64,000 nt of DNA from an uncultured beta proteobacterium (lineage in GTDB: Bacteria; Pseudomonadota; Gammaproteobacteria; Burkholderiales; Burkholderiaceae_C): positions 1 through 64,000 of the forward strand of contig CAJAES010000059.1 in NCBI GenBank assembly GCA_903938815.1. The letters run 5' to 3'. The number at the start of each line of letters is the position of its first letter. The first letter of the stretch is position 1. Of the stretch, positions 1 through 7,885 are shown piece after piece. A program made the position numbers and the translations under genes. The notes beneath the pieces are model-generated. The model was not told the origin of the DNA, ran no database searches, and was given only the letters and a program-made list of their open reading frames with translations.

Positions 1-6
1 CCCAGC

Positions 7-432
7 CTAGCGGTACGTGGCCAGCAGGATGCTCGTCTCGGTATGGCGGATGCCCTTGATCAGCCGCACGCGCTCCAGCACCTGCGACAGCTCGGCTGTC
101 GAGGCGGCGCGCAGCTCGGCCAGCAGGTCCCAGCGGCCGTTGGTGTCGTGCAGCGCCACGAGGCCCGGCTCGCCCATCAGGTGTGCCACGACCTCCCGCG
201 TCTGGTTGCCTTCCACCTGCACGCCCATCCAGGCCCGGATGCCGTCGGGCTCGGCGTCGGGGCGCAGGCGCACGGTGTAGCCGGTGATGACCTGCTCGTC
301 CTCGAGCTTGCGCAGCCGGTTGGCGACGGTGCCGCGCGAGACGCCCAGCTTCTCGGCCAGCGTGGCCGTGGGCAGGCGCGCGTCCTGGCGCAGCAGGGCG
401 ATGAGCTGGCGGTCGATGTCGTCCAGGGCCAT
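7..432 (-). CDS. Lrp/AsnC family transcriptional regulator
   Basis: The ORF track shows a 405-residue frame, but only the last 141 residues look like a protein family. They start at the ATG reading MALDDIDRQL, a classic AsnC/Lrp N-terminus. Residues 1-60 form the winged helix-turn-helix (LAEKLGVSRGTVANRLRKLE). Residues 65-140 form the RAM/AsnC effector domain with the usual hydrophobic end. The length is typical (about 140-160 aa). The gene is divergent from the MBL-fold hydrolase with only 33 bp between starts, so it may control that gene or itself; this is inference from position. The effector is unknown. Confidence 0.9.
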   Translation of the reverse strand: MALDDIDRQLIALLRQDARLPTATLAEKLGVSRGTVANRLRKLEDEQVITGYTVRLRPDAEPDGIRAWMGVQVEGNQTREVVAHLMGEPGLVALHDTNGRWDLLAELRAASTAELSQVLERVRLIKGIRHTETSILLATYR

Positions 433-465
433 GCACGCATTGTGGCCGGACGCGACAATCGGGCC

Positions 466-1419
466 ATGCGCAATGCCCCCCAGAGCCACTCCCCGAACGA
501 CCCGCTGACCGGCCTCGAGGTCTTCGAGCGCGGCTGGCTCTCGTCGAACAACCTTCTGATCCACGCCGCGCCGGGCGAGCCCGGGGCCGTGCTGGTGGAC
601 ACCGGCCACATCAACCACGCCCCGCAGACCGTGGCGCTGGTGCGCCATGCGCTGGCCGGGCGGCCGCTGCAGCGCGTGCTGAACACGCACCTGCACTCCG
701 ACCATTGCGGCGGCAACGCCAGCCTGCAGCGCGCCTTCGGCGTGCCGGTGCACATCCCGCCCGGCCAGGCCGATGCCGTGCGCGACTGGAACCCCGCCGG
801 CCTGAGCTACGAAGGCACAGGGCAGCGCATCGAGCGTTTCGCGGCCCAGGGCCTGCTGCAGCCCGGCGAGACGCTGGTGGCGGGCGGGCGCGAATGGCAG
901 GTGCTGGCCGCGCCCGGGCACGACCCTCATTCGGTGATGCTGTTCGACGCGGCCCATGGCGTGCTGGTCTCGGCGGATGCACTGTGGGAGCACGGCTTCG
1001 GCGTCGTCTTCCCCGAGATCGAGGGCGAGCCCGGCTTCGACGACGTGGGTGAGGTGCTCGAGACCATCGCCGCGCTGCCCGTGCGCGTGGTGATTCCCGG
1101 GCACGGCGCGCCGTTCGCGGACGTGTCCGCGGCGCTCGACCGCGCCCGGCTGCGCCTCAAGGGCCTGCAGGCCGACCCCGCGCGCCACGCCCGGCACGCA
1201 CTGAAGGTGCTCCTCAAGTACCACGTGATGGAAGAGGGCGCGCAGGCCGCGCCCGAGCTCACGGCCTGGGCGCTCGGGACGCCGCTGCTGATCGGGCTGT
1301 GGGCGCGTTTCCCCCCGATCGGCGCCACCTCGGCCGCAGGCTGGATCGAGGCCACGGTGGCCGAACTCGTGGCCGGTGGCGCCCTGCGCCGCGACGGCGA
1401 CACCGTGCTCGACGCCTGA
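466..1419 (+). CDS. MBL-fold metallo-hydrolase
   Basis: A protein of 317 aa starting at MRNAPQSHSP; the longer ORF upstream is read-through antisense to the Lrp gene. The metal-binding signature THLHSDHCGG (HxHxDH) lies near residue 75, followed by the second histidine region (APGHDPHS), an aspartate (SADALWE) and the last histidine (IPGHGAPF). This is a complete metallo-beta-lactamase-fold dinuclear metal site. The C-terminal 80 residues look like the winged-helix tail seen in LACTB2/glyoxalase II-like hydrolases. The substrate cannot be read from the sequence. Only 33 bp separate it from the divergent Lrp-family gene. Confidence 0.88.
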   Translation: MRNAPQSHSPNDPLTGLEVFERGWLSSNNLLIHAAPGEPGAVLVDTGHINHAPQTVALVRHALAGRPLQRVLNTHLHSDHCGGNASLQRAFGVPVHIPPGQADAVRDWNPAGLSYEGTGQRIERFAAQGLLQPGETLVAGGREWQVLAAPGHDPHSVMLFDAAHGVLVSADALWEHGFGVVFPEIEGEPGFDDVGEVLETIAALPVRVVIPGHGAPFADVSAALDRARLRLKGLQADPARHARHALKVLLKYHVMEEGAQAAPELTAWALGTPLLIGLWARFPPIGATSAAGWIEATVAELVAGGALRRDGDTVLDA

Positions 1420-1458
1420 CCCGGCGATTCCGCCGCTCTGTTCTTGAGCTGGTCCGCG

Positions 1459-1482
1459 CTCACATCGCTGGCGCGATATGAG
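1459..1482 (-). terminator. Hairpin downstream of metK, copy A
   Basis: On the metK strand this reads CTCATATCGC-GCCA-GCGATGTGAG, a 10-bp stem with one U-G wobble and a 4-nt loop. There is no U-tract, so it is not a textbook intrinsic terminator. The repeat of the same stem in copy B suggests a 3'-end structure. Confidence 0.5.
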
Positions 1483-1578
1483 CGCAGCCCGCTTCGGACC
1501 CGCCCGCTGCGCGTGCGTCGGGCTTACAGCCCGGCCGCTGCCCTGAGGGCCGCAGCCTTGTCCGTGCGTTGGTCTCGG

Positions 1579-1602
1579 CTCACATCGCTGTCGCGATATG
1601 AG
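1579..1602 (-). terminator. Hairpin downstream of metK, copy B
   Basis: The same 10-bp stem as copy A, with a different tetraloop (GACA instead of GCCA). It lies 40 bp beyond the metK stop. It is likely a transcript 3'-end or stabilising hairpin. No poly-U follows. Confidence 0.5.
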
Positions 1603-1641
1603 TCTCGCCCGAGTACCGACAAACTCGCTGCGCTCGTGGCC

Positions 1642-2829
1642 TTACAGGCCGGCCGCCGCCCTGAGGGCCGCAGCCTTGTCCGTGCGCTCCCACGTGAATT
1701 CCGGCTCTTCGCGGCCGAAGTGGCCGTAGGCGGCGGTCTTCTCGTAGATCGGGCGCAGCAGGTCGAGCATCTGGATGATGCCCTTCGGGCGCAGGTCGAA
1801 AGTCTCGGCCACGAGGGCGCTGAGCTTGTCGTCGCTCATCACGCCCGTTCCTTCGGTGTAGACGGTGATGTTCATGGGCTTGGCCACGCCGATCGCGTAG
1901 GCCACCTGCACCTGGCACTGCTTGGCCAGGCCGGCAGCGACCACGTTCTTGGCCACGTAGCGGGCTGCATAGGCGGCCGAGCGGTCGACCTTGGACGGGT
2001 CCTTGCCCGAGAACGCGCCGCCGCCGTGCGGGCAGGCGCCGCCGTAGGTGTCGACGATGATCTTGCGGCCGGTCAGGCCGCAGTCGCCCTGCGGGCCGCC
2101 GACGACGAAGCGGCCGGTGGGGTTGATCAGGTACTTGGTGTCGGCCGTCAGCCATTCCTTGGGCAGCACCGGCTTGATGATCTCCTCGCGCACGGCCTCG
2201 TAGAAGGCGTCCGTCATGCGGGTGCCCAGGCTGTACTCGGGGGCATGCTGGCTGCTCAGCACGACGGTGTCGATGCTGTGCGGCTTGCCGTCCACGTAGC
2301 GCATGGTCACCTGGCTCTTGGCGTCCGGGCGCAGGAACGGCAGGCGGCCATCCTTGCGCAGCTGCGCCTGGCGCTCCACCAGGCGGTGGGCGTAGTAGAT
2401 GGGCGCGGGCATGAGCTCGGGCGTCTCGTCGCAGGCGTAGCCGAACATCAGGCCCTGGTCGCCGGCGCCGGTGTTCAGGTGGTCGTCGCTGGCGTGGTCC
2501 ACGCCCTGGGCGATGTCGTTGCTCTGCTTGTCGTAGGCCACCAGGACCGCGCAGCCCTTGTAGTCGATGCCGTACTCGGTGTTGTCGTAGCCGATGCGCT
2601 TGATGGTGTCGCGCGCGACCTGGATGTAGTCGACGTGCGCGTTGGTGGTGATCTCGCCGGCCAGCACCACGAGGCCCGTGTTGCACAGCGTTTCGGCAGC
2701 CACGCGGCTCAGCGGGTCCTGCTTGAAGATCGCGTCGAGGATGGCATCCGAGATCTGGTCGGCGACCTTGTCGGGGTGGCCTTCGGAAACGGATTCGGAT
2801 GTGAAGAGAAAGTCGTTCGCCACTTGCAT
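1642..2829 (-). CDS. metK: S-adenosylmethionine synthetase
   Basis: This 395-aa enzyme makes S-adenosylmethionine from methionine and ATP. The N-terminus ([17 protein letters not shown]) carries the conserved substrate-binding histidine. The MAT signatures GAGDQG (about residue 119) and [16 protein letters not shown] (about residue 265) are intact. The length matches the family (about 385-395 aa). It is divergent from the acyltransferase-dapF-xerC block, the usual betaproteobacterial arrangement. The oddity is downstream: the last 14 codons with the stop are repeated about 118 bp further on. Confidence 0.98.
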   Translation of the reverse strand: MQVANDFLFTSESVSEGHPDKVADQISDAILDAIFKQDPLSRVAAETLCNTGLVVLAGEITTNAHVDYIQVARDTIKRIGYDNTEYGIDYKGCAVLVAYDKQSNDIAQGVDHASDDHLNTGAGDQGLMFGYACDETPELMPAPIYYAHRLVERQAQLRKDGRLPFLRPDAKSQVTMRYVDGKPHSIDTVVLSSQHAPEYSLGTRMTDAFYEAVREEIIKPVLPKEWLTADTKYLINPTGRFVVGGPQGDCGLTGRKIIVDTYGGACPHGGGAFSGKDPSKVDRSAAYAARYVAKNVVAAGLAKQCQVQVAYAIGVAKPMNITVYTEGTGVMSDDKLSALVAETFDLRPKGIIQMLDLLRPIYEKTAAYGHFGREEPEFTWERTDKAAALRAAAGL

Positions 2830-2911
2830 AAACTCCAGTTGGTTGATCCCTGCGTCGCCGGCCCGGGAAGAGCTTCTGGAAAGCGGCGAACGCTTTAGCG
2901 GATTTGTTTAA

Positions 2912-2947
2912 CGTCGCCCCGCAAGTTGTCCTGTTAACTCGGCGACG
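2912..2947. promoter_or_regulatory. Divergent promoter region with inverted repeat
   Basis: The 135 bp between the metK and acyltransferase starts hold an inverted repeat CGTCGCC (2912-2918) / GGCGACG (2941-2947). GTTAAC lies inside it and an AT-rich stretch (GAATTATACG) precedes the acyltransferase start. I cannot assign a regulator. No SAM riboswitch consensus was recognised. Confidence 0.3.
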
Positions 2948-2964
2948 CGAGAATTATACGAAAC

Positions 2965-3819
2965 ATGATGTCGTTGTTGCGCTGGCTCGGCCGGCGCCCC
3001 CTGTGGCTTCTGCACGCCGTGGGCGCCCTTCTCGGGCGCCTCGCGTGGTGGTTTTCGCCCACCTACCGCCGCCGCATGCGCACGAACGCCGCACTCGCCG
3101 GCGTGGATGAGGCCACGCTCCTCGGCGCCGTTCCCGAAGCCGGCCGGATGATCGCCGAGCTGCCGCGCCTGTGGTTGCGCCCCGTCAACGAATCCGTCGC
3201 CGACCCCGTGCGCTGGGAGGGCGACACCTGGCTTGCGGGGCTGCTGGAGCGCGCGCAAGGCGTGGTCCTGCTGACTCCGCACCTGGGCAGCTTCGAGGTT
3301 GCCGCGCAGGCCTATGCCGAGCGCTTCGGCAGCCGCTGGCCGCTGACGGCGCTGTACCGTCCCGCGAAGCACGCCTTCTTCCGCGAGATCGAGGAAACCG
3401 CACGCGCCCGTCCGGGCCTGGCCACGGCGCCGGCTTCGCTGGCCGGCGTGCGCCAGTTGCTGCGCGCCTTGAAGGCCGGGCAGACCGTGGGCATGCTGCC
3501 CGACCAGGTGCCGCCTGCCGGCATGGGCGTCTGGGCGCCGTTCTTCGGCCGCCGCGCCTACACGATGACACTCGCCGCCCGCCTGGCACGCCAGAGCGGC
3601 GCGGCGCTGGCTGTGCTGTGGTGCGAACGCCTGCCGCAAGGCCAGGGCTATGTGGTGCGCGCCCAGCCGCTGGCCGAACCGCCGGCCCCGGATGCCAGCG
3701 ACGATGCCGCCGCGGCCGCCATCAACCGCTCGATGGAGGCCGTCATCCTGCAATGCCCGACCCAGTACCTCTGGGGCTACCACCGCTACAAGGGCCCCCG
3801 CGCCGAAGGGCACGCATGA
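2965..3819 (+). CDS. Lysophospholipid / lipid A (LpxL/HtrB-type) acyltransferase 1
   Basis: A protein of 284 aa with a hydrophobic N-terminal anchor (LLHAVGALLGRLAWWF). The acyltransferase HX4E motif is HLGSFE (about residue 95). The family C-terminal block (QYLWGYHRYKG) is also present. Proteins of this family transfer acyl chains to lipid A precursors or ornithine lipids at the inner membrane. It is translationally coupled by an ATGA overlap to a second paralogue, as in many Burkholderiales genomes. Acyl specificity cannot be told from sequence. Confidence 0.9.
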   Translation: MMSLLRWLGRRPLWLLHAVGALLGRLAWWFSPTYRRRMRTNAALAGVDEATLLGAVPEAGRMIAELPRLWLRPVNESVADPVRWEGDTWLAGLLERAQGVVLLTPHLGSFEVAAQAYAERFGSRWPLTALYRPAKHAFFREIEETARARPGLATAPASLAGVRQLLRALKAGQTVGMLPDQVPPAGMGVWAPFFGRRAYTMTLAARLARQSGAALAVLWCERLPQGQGYVVRAQPLAEPPAPDASDDAAAAAINRSMEAVILQCPTQYLWGYHRYKGPRAEGHA

Positions 3820-4718
3820 TGCAATCCGCCTTGGCACGTCTCACGCTCGGGCTGCTGTGGCTCGTGCACTGGCTGCCCCTGGGCACGCAGGCGGCCTTGG
3901 GCCGCGGCCTGGGCGCGCTGCTGTTTCGCTTCGGGCGCGGGCGGCGCCGCATCGCGCGGCGCAACCTCGAGCTCTGCTTTCCGCAGCTCGGCGCCGCCGA
4001 GCGCGAGGCTCTGCTGCGCGAGCACTTCGCCTGCCTGGGCCGCAGCTTTCTCGAGCGTGGCCTGCTCTGGTATGCCAGCCCCGACCGCTTGAAGCGCCTC
4101 ATCCACGTCGAAGGCGATGTCGGCCTGGCCGAGCGCAGCGATCGCCCGGTGATGTGGCTGGTGCCGCACTTCATGGCGCTGGACGTGGCCGGCGCCGCCA
4201 CGCAGCTGTTCCAGAACCGGCAGGTCGGCTCCATCTACCAGGCGCAGAGCAACCCGGTCTTCGACACCGCCATGCGCCGCGGCCGGCTGCGCTATGGCCG
4301 TGCGCGGGTCTTCGAGCGCCACGACAGCGGCGCGCTGCCGCTCGTGCGCGCGATCCGCAAGGAAGGCGTGGCTTTCTTCAACCTGCCTGACATGGACTTC
4401 GGCCGCAAGGAGACCGTCTTCGCACCCTTTTTCGGCATTCCGGCCTCGACCCTGCTGGCGCCTTCGCGCATGGCCCGTTCGCTGAAGATGATCGTGCAGC
4501 CGGTGGTGGCCGAGATGCTGCCCGGCGGCCAGGGCTGGCGCGTGCGCTTCCTCGAGCCCTGGACGCACTGGCCGACCGAGGACGCCGCCGCCGACGCCGC
4601 CACCATGAACGCCTGGATCGAGGAAGAGATCCGGCGCCTGCCGGCGCAGTACCTGTGGGTGCACCGGCGCTTCAAGACCCGGCCCGAAGGCCAGGCGAAG
4701 CTGTACGGCAGCCCATAA
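3816..4718 (+). CDS. Lysophospholipid / lipid A (LpxL/HtrB-type) acyltransferase 2
   Basis: A 300-aa paralogue of the preceding gene. Its ATG overlaps the upstream stop (ATGA). The catalytic motif is HFMALD (HX4D) rather than HX4E; both occur in the family. The end block is [14 protein letters not shown] hydrophobic N-terminus ([15 protein letters not shown]) suggests inner-membrane anchoring. It probably performs the second late acylation of lipid A; this is family knowledge, not seen directly. Confidence 0.9.
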   Translation: MMQSALARLTLGLLWLVHWLPLGTQAALGRGLGALLFRFGRGRRRIARRNLELCFPQLGAAEREALLREHFACLGRSFLERGLLWYASPDRLKRLIHVEGDVGLAERSDRPVMWLVPHFMALDVAGAATQLFQNRQVGSIYQAQSNPVFDTAMRRGRLRYGRARVFERHDSGALPLVRAIRKEGVAFFNLPDMDFGRKETVFAPFFGIPASTLLAPSRMARSLKMIVQPVVAEMLPGGQGWRVRFLEPWTHWPTEDAAADAATMNAWIEEEIRRLPAQYLWVHRRFKTRPEGQAKLYGSP

Positions 4719-4725
4719 TCGCCCC

Positions 4726-5610
4726 ATGCGGCTGCGGTTCACCAAGATGCACGGCGCGGGCAACGATTTCGTCGTGCTCGACGGTACGCGTGAGCCCTTG
4801 AATCTGTCCACCGCGCAGCTTGCACATCTCGGCGACCGGCGTTTCGGCGTCGGCGCCGACCAGATCCTGCTGGTCGAGCCCCCACCCGTGACGGGTGACG
4901 CCCCACAAGCCTCGCCCGATACCGCGCCCCCGGTCGACTTCCGCTATCGCATCTTCAACGGCGCCACCGGCGCCGAGGTGGAGCACTGCGGCAACGGCGC
5001 GCGCTGCTTCGTGCGCTACGTGCGCGAGCACGGCCTCACCAGCGCCCGCCATGTGCGCGTGCAGACCGTCAACCGCGTGCTCGAACTCACCGAGCAGCCC
5101 GACGGCCGCGTGACGGTTGACATGGGCGAGCCCGATTTCGCGCCCGCTGCCCTTCCGTTCGAGCCGCAGGGCCTGACGCCCCGGCTCGAGAACGGTTTCG
5201 AGTTCTGGCCTCTCGACCTGGGCGGCCGCACGGTCGAGGCTGCCGTGCTGTCGATGGGCAACCCGCATGCCGTGGTGCGCGTGGCGGATGTCGATGCCGC
5301 GCCGGTCGGCGCCGACGGCCCGGCCATCGAATCGCACCCCCGCTTCGCGCGCCGCGTGAACGTGGGTTTCCTGCAGGTGGTGTCGCGCGGTGAGGCGCGC
5401 TTGCGGGTGTACGAGCGCGATGCCGGCGAAACCCTGGCCTGCGGCACCGGCGCCTGCGCCGCCGTCGTGGCCGGCATCCGCGCCGGGTGGCTGGACCCGC
5501 GCGTCGACGTGGCACTGAGAGGCGGTACGCTCACCATTGAATGGCAGGGCGGTCATGTGCTGATGACCGGGCCCGCCGAGACTGTCTACGAGGGAGAGAT
5601 CGAACTGTGA
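4726..5610 (+). CDS. dapF: Diaminopimelate epimerase
   Basis: Interconverts LL- and meso-diaminopimelate for lysine and peptidoglycan synthesis. Start [17 protein letters not shown] is the family N-terminus. Both active-site cysteines are visible: EHCGNGARC (about residue 87) and [10 protein letters not shown] (about residue 243). The length of 294 aa is slightly long because of a proline-rich insert near residues 50-65 ([18 protein letters not shown]). It sits 7 bp behind the second acyltransferase and overlaps the next gene by GTGA. Confidence 0.97.
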   Translation: MRLRFTKMHGAGNDFVVLDGTREPLNLSTAQLAHLGDRRFGVGADQILLVEPPPVTGDAPQASPDTAPPVDFRYRIFNGATGAEVEHCGNGARCFVRYVREHGLTSARHVRVQTVNRVLELTEQPDGRVTVDMGEPDFAPAALPFEPQGLTPRLENGFEFWPLDLGGRTVEAAVLSMGNPHAVVRVADVDAAPVGADGPAIESHPRFARRVNVGFLQVVSRGEARLRVYERDAGETLACGTGACAAVVAGIRAGWLDPRVDVALRGGTLTIEWQGGHVLMTGPAETVYEGEIEL

Positions 5611-6281
5611 GCACCCAAGGAATCACCGAGGCGGACATCGCCAACTACCTGGTGCAGACGCCCGGCTTCTTCGAGCGCCACGCCGAGCTGCTGGCCAGCG
5701 TGCAGCTCACCAGCCCGCATGGGCAGCGCGCCGTCTCGCTGCAGGAGCGGCAGATGGAAATGCTGCGCGATCGCATCAAGGGCCTGGAGCACAAGATCGT
5801 CGAGATGATCCGCCACGGCCAGGAGAACGTGGCCATCGCCGACCGTCTGCACCGCTGGACACGCGCGATCCTGCTCGCCTCTTCCGAGCCGCGCACCCTG
5901 CCGGGTGTTCTGGTGGCGCAGCTGCAGCACGAGTTCCTGATTCCGCAGGCCGCGCTGCGCCTGTGGTCGCTGGCGCCGGGCTACGAGGACGAGGCCTTCG
6001 CCGCCCCCGTCAGCGACGACGCCCGGACCTTCGCTTCCAGCCTCACGCTGCCCTACTGCGGCCTGAATGCCGGCTTCGAGGCCACCGGTTGGCTGGACAT
6101 GCCGGCGACGGTGTCGTCGATGACGATGATCCCGTTGCGCGACGGCCGCCGCGAAGGCGCCTTCGGCCTGCTGGTGCTGGGCTCACCCGACCCCACCCGC
6201 TACGCGGCCGACATGGGCACCGAGTTCCTGGTGCGCATCGGCGAGGTGGCCAGCGCGGGCCTGTCGCGGCTGCTGGTGTGA
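5607..6281 (+). CDS. DUF484 family protein
   Basis: A protein of 224 aa starting at a GTG ([20 protein letters not shown]) that overlaps the dapF stop as GTGA. The start of the DUF484 family (xxVxxYLxxxPxFFxxH) is recognisable, with a coiled-coil ([20 protein letters not shown]) and then a GAF-like domain. The exact role is unknown. In proteobacteria this gene conserves its place between dapF and xerC, which suggests a link to chromosome or cell-wall processes. Confidence 0.92.
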   Translation: MSTQGITEADIANYLVQTPGFFERHAELLASVQLTSPHGQRAVSLQERQMEMLRDRIKGLEHKIVEMIRHGQENVAIADRLHRWTRAILLASSEPRTLPGVLVAQLQHEFLIPQAALRLWSLAPGYEDEAFAAPVSDDARTFASSLTLPYCGLNAGFEATGWLDMPATVSSMTMIPLRDGRREGAFGLLVLGSPDPTRYAADMGTEFLVRIGEVASAGLSRLLV

Positions 6282-7195
6282 ACCCGGCGGTCTTCGACCC
6301 CTATCTGGAACACCTCAGGGTCGAGCGCCGCCTGGCGCCCCGCTCGCTGCAGGCCTACAGGGACGCCCTGCAGCGCCTGCAGGCGCTGGCGGCAGAGGAC
6401 GCCGTCGAACTGCTGGCCGTCCAGGCCCACCATGTGCGAGGCTGGATCGCCCGGCTGAACCGCGACGGGCTGGCCCCGCGCAGCCTGGCGCTGCAGCTCT
6501 CCGCCTGGCGCGGCCTGTACCGCTGGTGGGGCCGTGAAGGCCTGCTCAAGGCCAACCCGGTGGAGGGCGTGCGCCCGCCCAAGGCGGGCAAGCCGCTGCC
6601 CAAGGCGCTGTCGGTCGACCAGGCGGTGGTGCTCGCGGAGCACGAGCCCACCGAGGGCGACCCTCTTCTGGCGCTGCGCGACCACTGCATCGTCGAACTG
6701 CTGTACGGCTGCGGCCTGCGCGTGGGCGAACTGGTCGGTCTGGACCACGTTTCCTCCGGTCAGGCCGCTGGGTGGGTGGACGACGCCGACGCCAGCGCGC
6801 AGGTGCTGGGCAAGGGCAGCAAGCGCCGCAGCGTGCCCGTGGGCGGCGCCGCGCTGCGGGTGCTGGCCGAGTGGCGCGCCCGGCGCGCCGAGATCGCCCG
6901 CCCGGACGAGCCGGCGCTCTTCGTCAGCCGGCGCGGCACGCGCCTCACCGCCAGCCAGGTGCGCAGCCGCCTGAAGGCCCTGGCCTTGTCGGCCGGGCTG
7001 CCCACCCACGTGCACCCGCACATGCTGCGGCACAGCTTCGCATCCCATCTGCTGCAGTCCAGCGGCGACCTGCGCGCCGTTCAGGAACTGCTCGGCCACG
7101 CGAACATCACCACGACCCAGGTCTACACGCGGCTGGATTTCCAGCACCTCGCCAAGGTGTACGACGCGGCGCACCCAAGGGCGCGCCGCCGCTGA
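6278..7195 (+). CDS. xerC: Tyrosine recombinase XerC
   Basis: A 305-aa site-specific recombinase that resolves chromosome dimers at dif together with XerD. It begins at a GTG overlapping the DUF484 stop (GTGA). The N-terminal SAM-like core-binding domain spans residues 5-85. The catalytic set is present: Arg in GCGLRVGEL, Lys region GKGSKRRSVPV, HPHMLRHSF (HxxR), LLGHANI, and the Tyr nucleophile in TTQVYTRLDF. A short insert (SSGQAAGWVDDADASAQV) follows the first Arg. It is the last gene of the five-gene block. Confidence 0.95.
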   Translation: MNPAVFDPYLEHLRVERRLAPRSLQAYRDALQRLQALAAEDAVELLAVQAHHVRGWIARLNRDGLAPRSLALQLSAWRGLYRWWGREGLLKANPVEGVRPPKAGKPLPKALSVDQAVVLAEHEPTEGDPLLALRDHCIVELLYGCGLRVGELVGLDHVSSGQAAGWVDDADASAQVLGKGSKRRSVPVGGAALRVLAEWRARRAEIARPDEPALFVSRRGTRLTASQVRSRLKALALSAGLPTHVHPHMLRHSFASHLLQSSGDLRAVQELLGHANITTTQVYTRLDFQHLAKVYDAAHPRARRR

Positions 7196-7196
7196 G

Positions 7197-7220
7197 GTCG
7201 ATCCGGGCGCCGGTATCGAC
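7197..7220. terminator. Inverted repeat between convergent xerC and BLUF genes
   Basis: GTCGAT-CCGG-GCG-CCGG-T-ATCGAC forms a hairpin with one bulged base. It starts 2 bp after the xerC stop and ends shortly before the BLUF gene's stop. Placement suggests a shared bidirectional terminator, although no U-tract is evident. Confidence 0.45.
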
Positions 7221-7228
7221 GCTCGCGG

Positions 7229-7639
7229 TCAACTCGCAGCCGGCGCCAGATCCTTCACGAGCGCCAGCGCGGCGCTCGCCGTCATGCGGTGCGGCTCGAA
7301 GCGGCTCGACGTGCTGTGCTTCAGGAAAAGCGCCCGATGCCCCGTGTGTGCGGCTGCGAATCCCATCTGCCAGGAAGAGAACTCCCGCTCATCGATCGGG
7401 CCCATGCCGAGGATCGTCAGCTTGTGGTGCCGGGTGTCGAGCACCAGCGCCGCATACAGCTTGCTGAGCTTCTCCCGGTCGCCCTCGATCACCTGCAGAA
7501 ATGCCGTGCTGTCGAAGACCAGCATCCCTGTGATGTCGTCGCGCTCGTTGTTCCGTCTGGCGGTCGCCAGGATGGCCATGACCTGCTGGTCGTCCAGAGC
7601 CTGCGCAGGCTCGCTGGAGTAGATGAGTCTGGACAGCAT
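7229..7639 (-). CDS. BLUF-domain blue-light sensor (FAD-binding), stand-alone
   Basis: A protein of 136 aa, almost entirely one BLUF domain. The diagnostic flavin-site residues are in place: Tyr7 (RLIYSS), Asn30/Asn31 (RRNNERDDITG), Gln49 (FLQVIEG), and Trp90 with Met92 (SSWQMGF). This is therefore a potentially photoactive FAD sensor. It has no fused output domain, so signal must pass through a partner protein. It is divergent from the chemosensory operon and shares its 246-bp promoter region. SD GGGAG lies 8 nt before the ATG. A link to light-dependent motility is inference. Confidence 0.93.
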   Translation of the reverse strand: MLSRLIYSSEPAQALDDQQVMAILATARRNNERDDITGMLVFDSTAFLQVIEGDREKLSKLYAALVLDTRHHKLTILGMGPIDEREFSSWQMGFAAAHTGHRALFLKHSTSSRFEPHRMTASAALALVKDLAPAAS

Positions 7640-7694
7640 TTATGCGCTCCCTGGCCGGAAGGCCCGTTGTTTATGAGTGTGTTTTGAATACCTC

Positions 7695-7719
7695 ACCCCC
7701 TATGCTTCGAACAGGGGGT
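7695..7719. promoter_or_regulatory. Hairpin in BLUF / chemosensory divergent promoter
   Basis: ACCCCCT (7695-7701) pairs perfectly with AGGGGGT (7713-7719) around an 11-nt loop. It lies between the two divergent starts, in an otherwise AT-richer stretch. It could be an operator or a 5'-UTR structure of the BLUF transcript. Function unknown. Confidence 0.35.
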
Positions 7720-7739
7720 TCATTGACCTCAATCTTCGC

Positions 7740-7767
7740 TCATGAAATGTTACGACGCTGCCGATAC
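7740..7767 (+). promoter_or_regulatory. Sigma28 (FliA)-like promoter of the chemosensory operon
   Basis: TCATG (7740-7744), a 15-nt spacer, then GCCGATAC (7760-7767). This resembles the TCAAG-N15-GCCGATAA layout known for FliA promoters, with one mismatch in each box. It would give a 5' leader of about 110 nt before the soluble MCP gene. Recognised by eye only. Confidence 0.45.
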
Positions 7768-7885
7768 TTGGTTTGTCGGACGGCTGTGGAATCTAGTTTT
7801 TCACATCGTCCTGGACGAATGTAGAACAAGAACAGCCAGACCCATCGGTGTCATGCAAACGAGACGTATCGGAGATCACCGCACC

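Larger units (their letters stand above)
1458..1686. repeat. Imperfect tandem duplication of the metK 3' end with flanking hairpin
   Basis: Two units with a period of about 118-120 bp. Unit A holds GCTCACATCGCTG (1458-1470) and a copy of the last 14 codons of metK including the stop (1524-1568). Unit B holds GCTCACATCGCTG (1578-1590) and the real metK end (1642-1686). The 45-bp copies differ at only about two positions. The intervening 50 bp are less alike. Read directly from the sequence. Confidence 0.85.

Noticed and set aside
1444-2898. 484-residue plus-strand ORF opposite metK
   Set aside because: Antisense of metK; repetitive V/H/L composition typical of shadow frames.
2830-2964. SAM riboswitch upstream of metK
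   Set aside because: No SAM-I, SAM-II or SAM/SAH consensus could be recognised; only a short inverted repeat is present.
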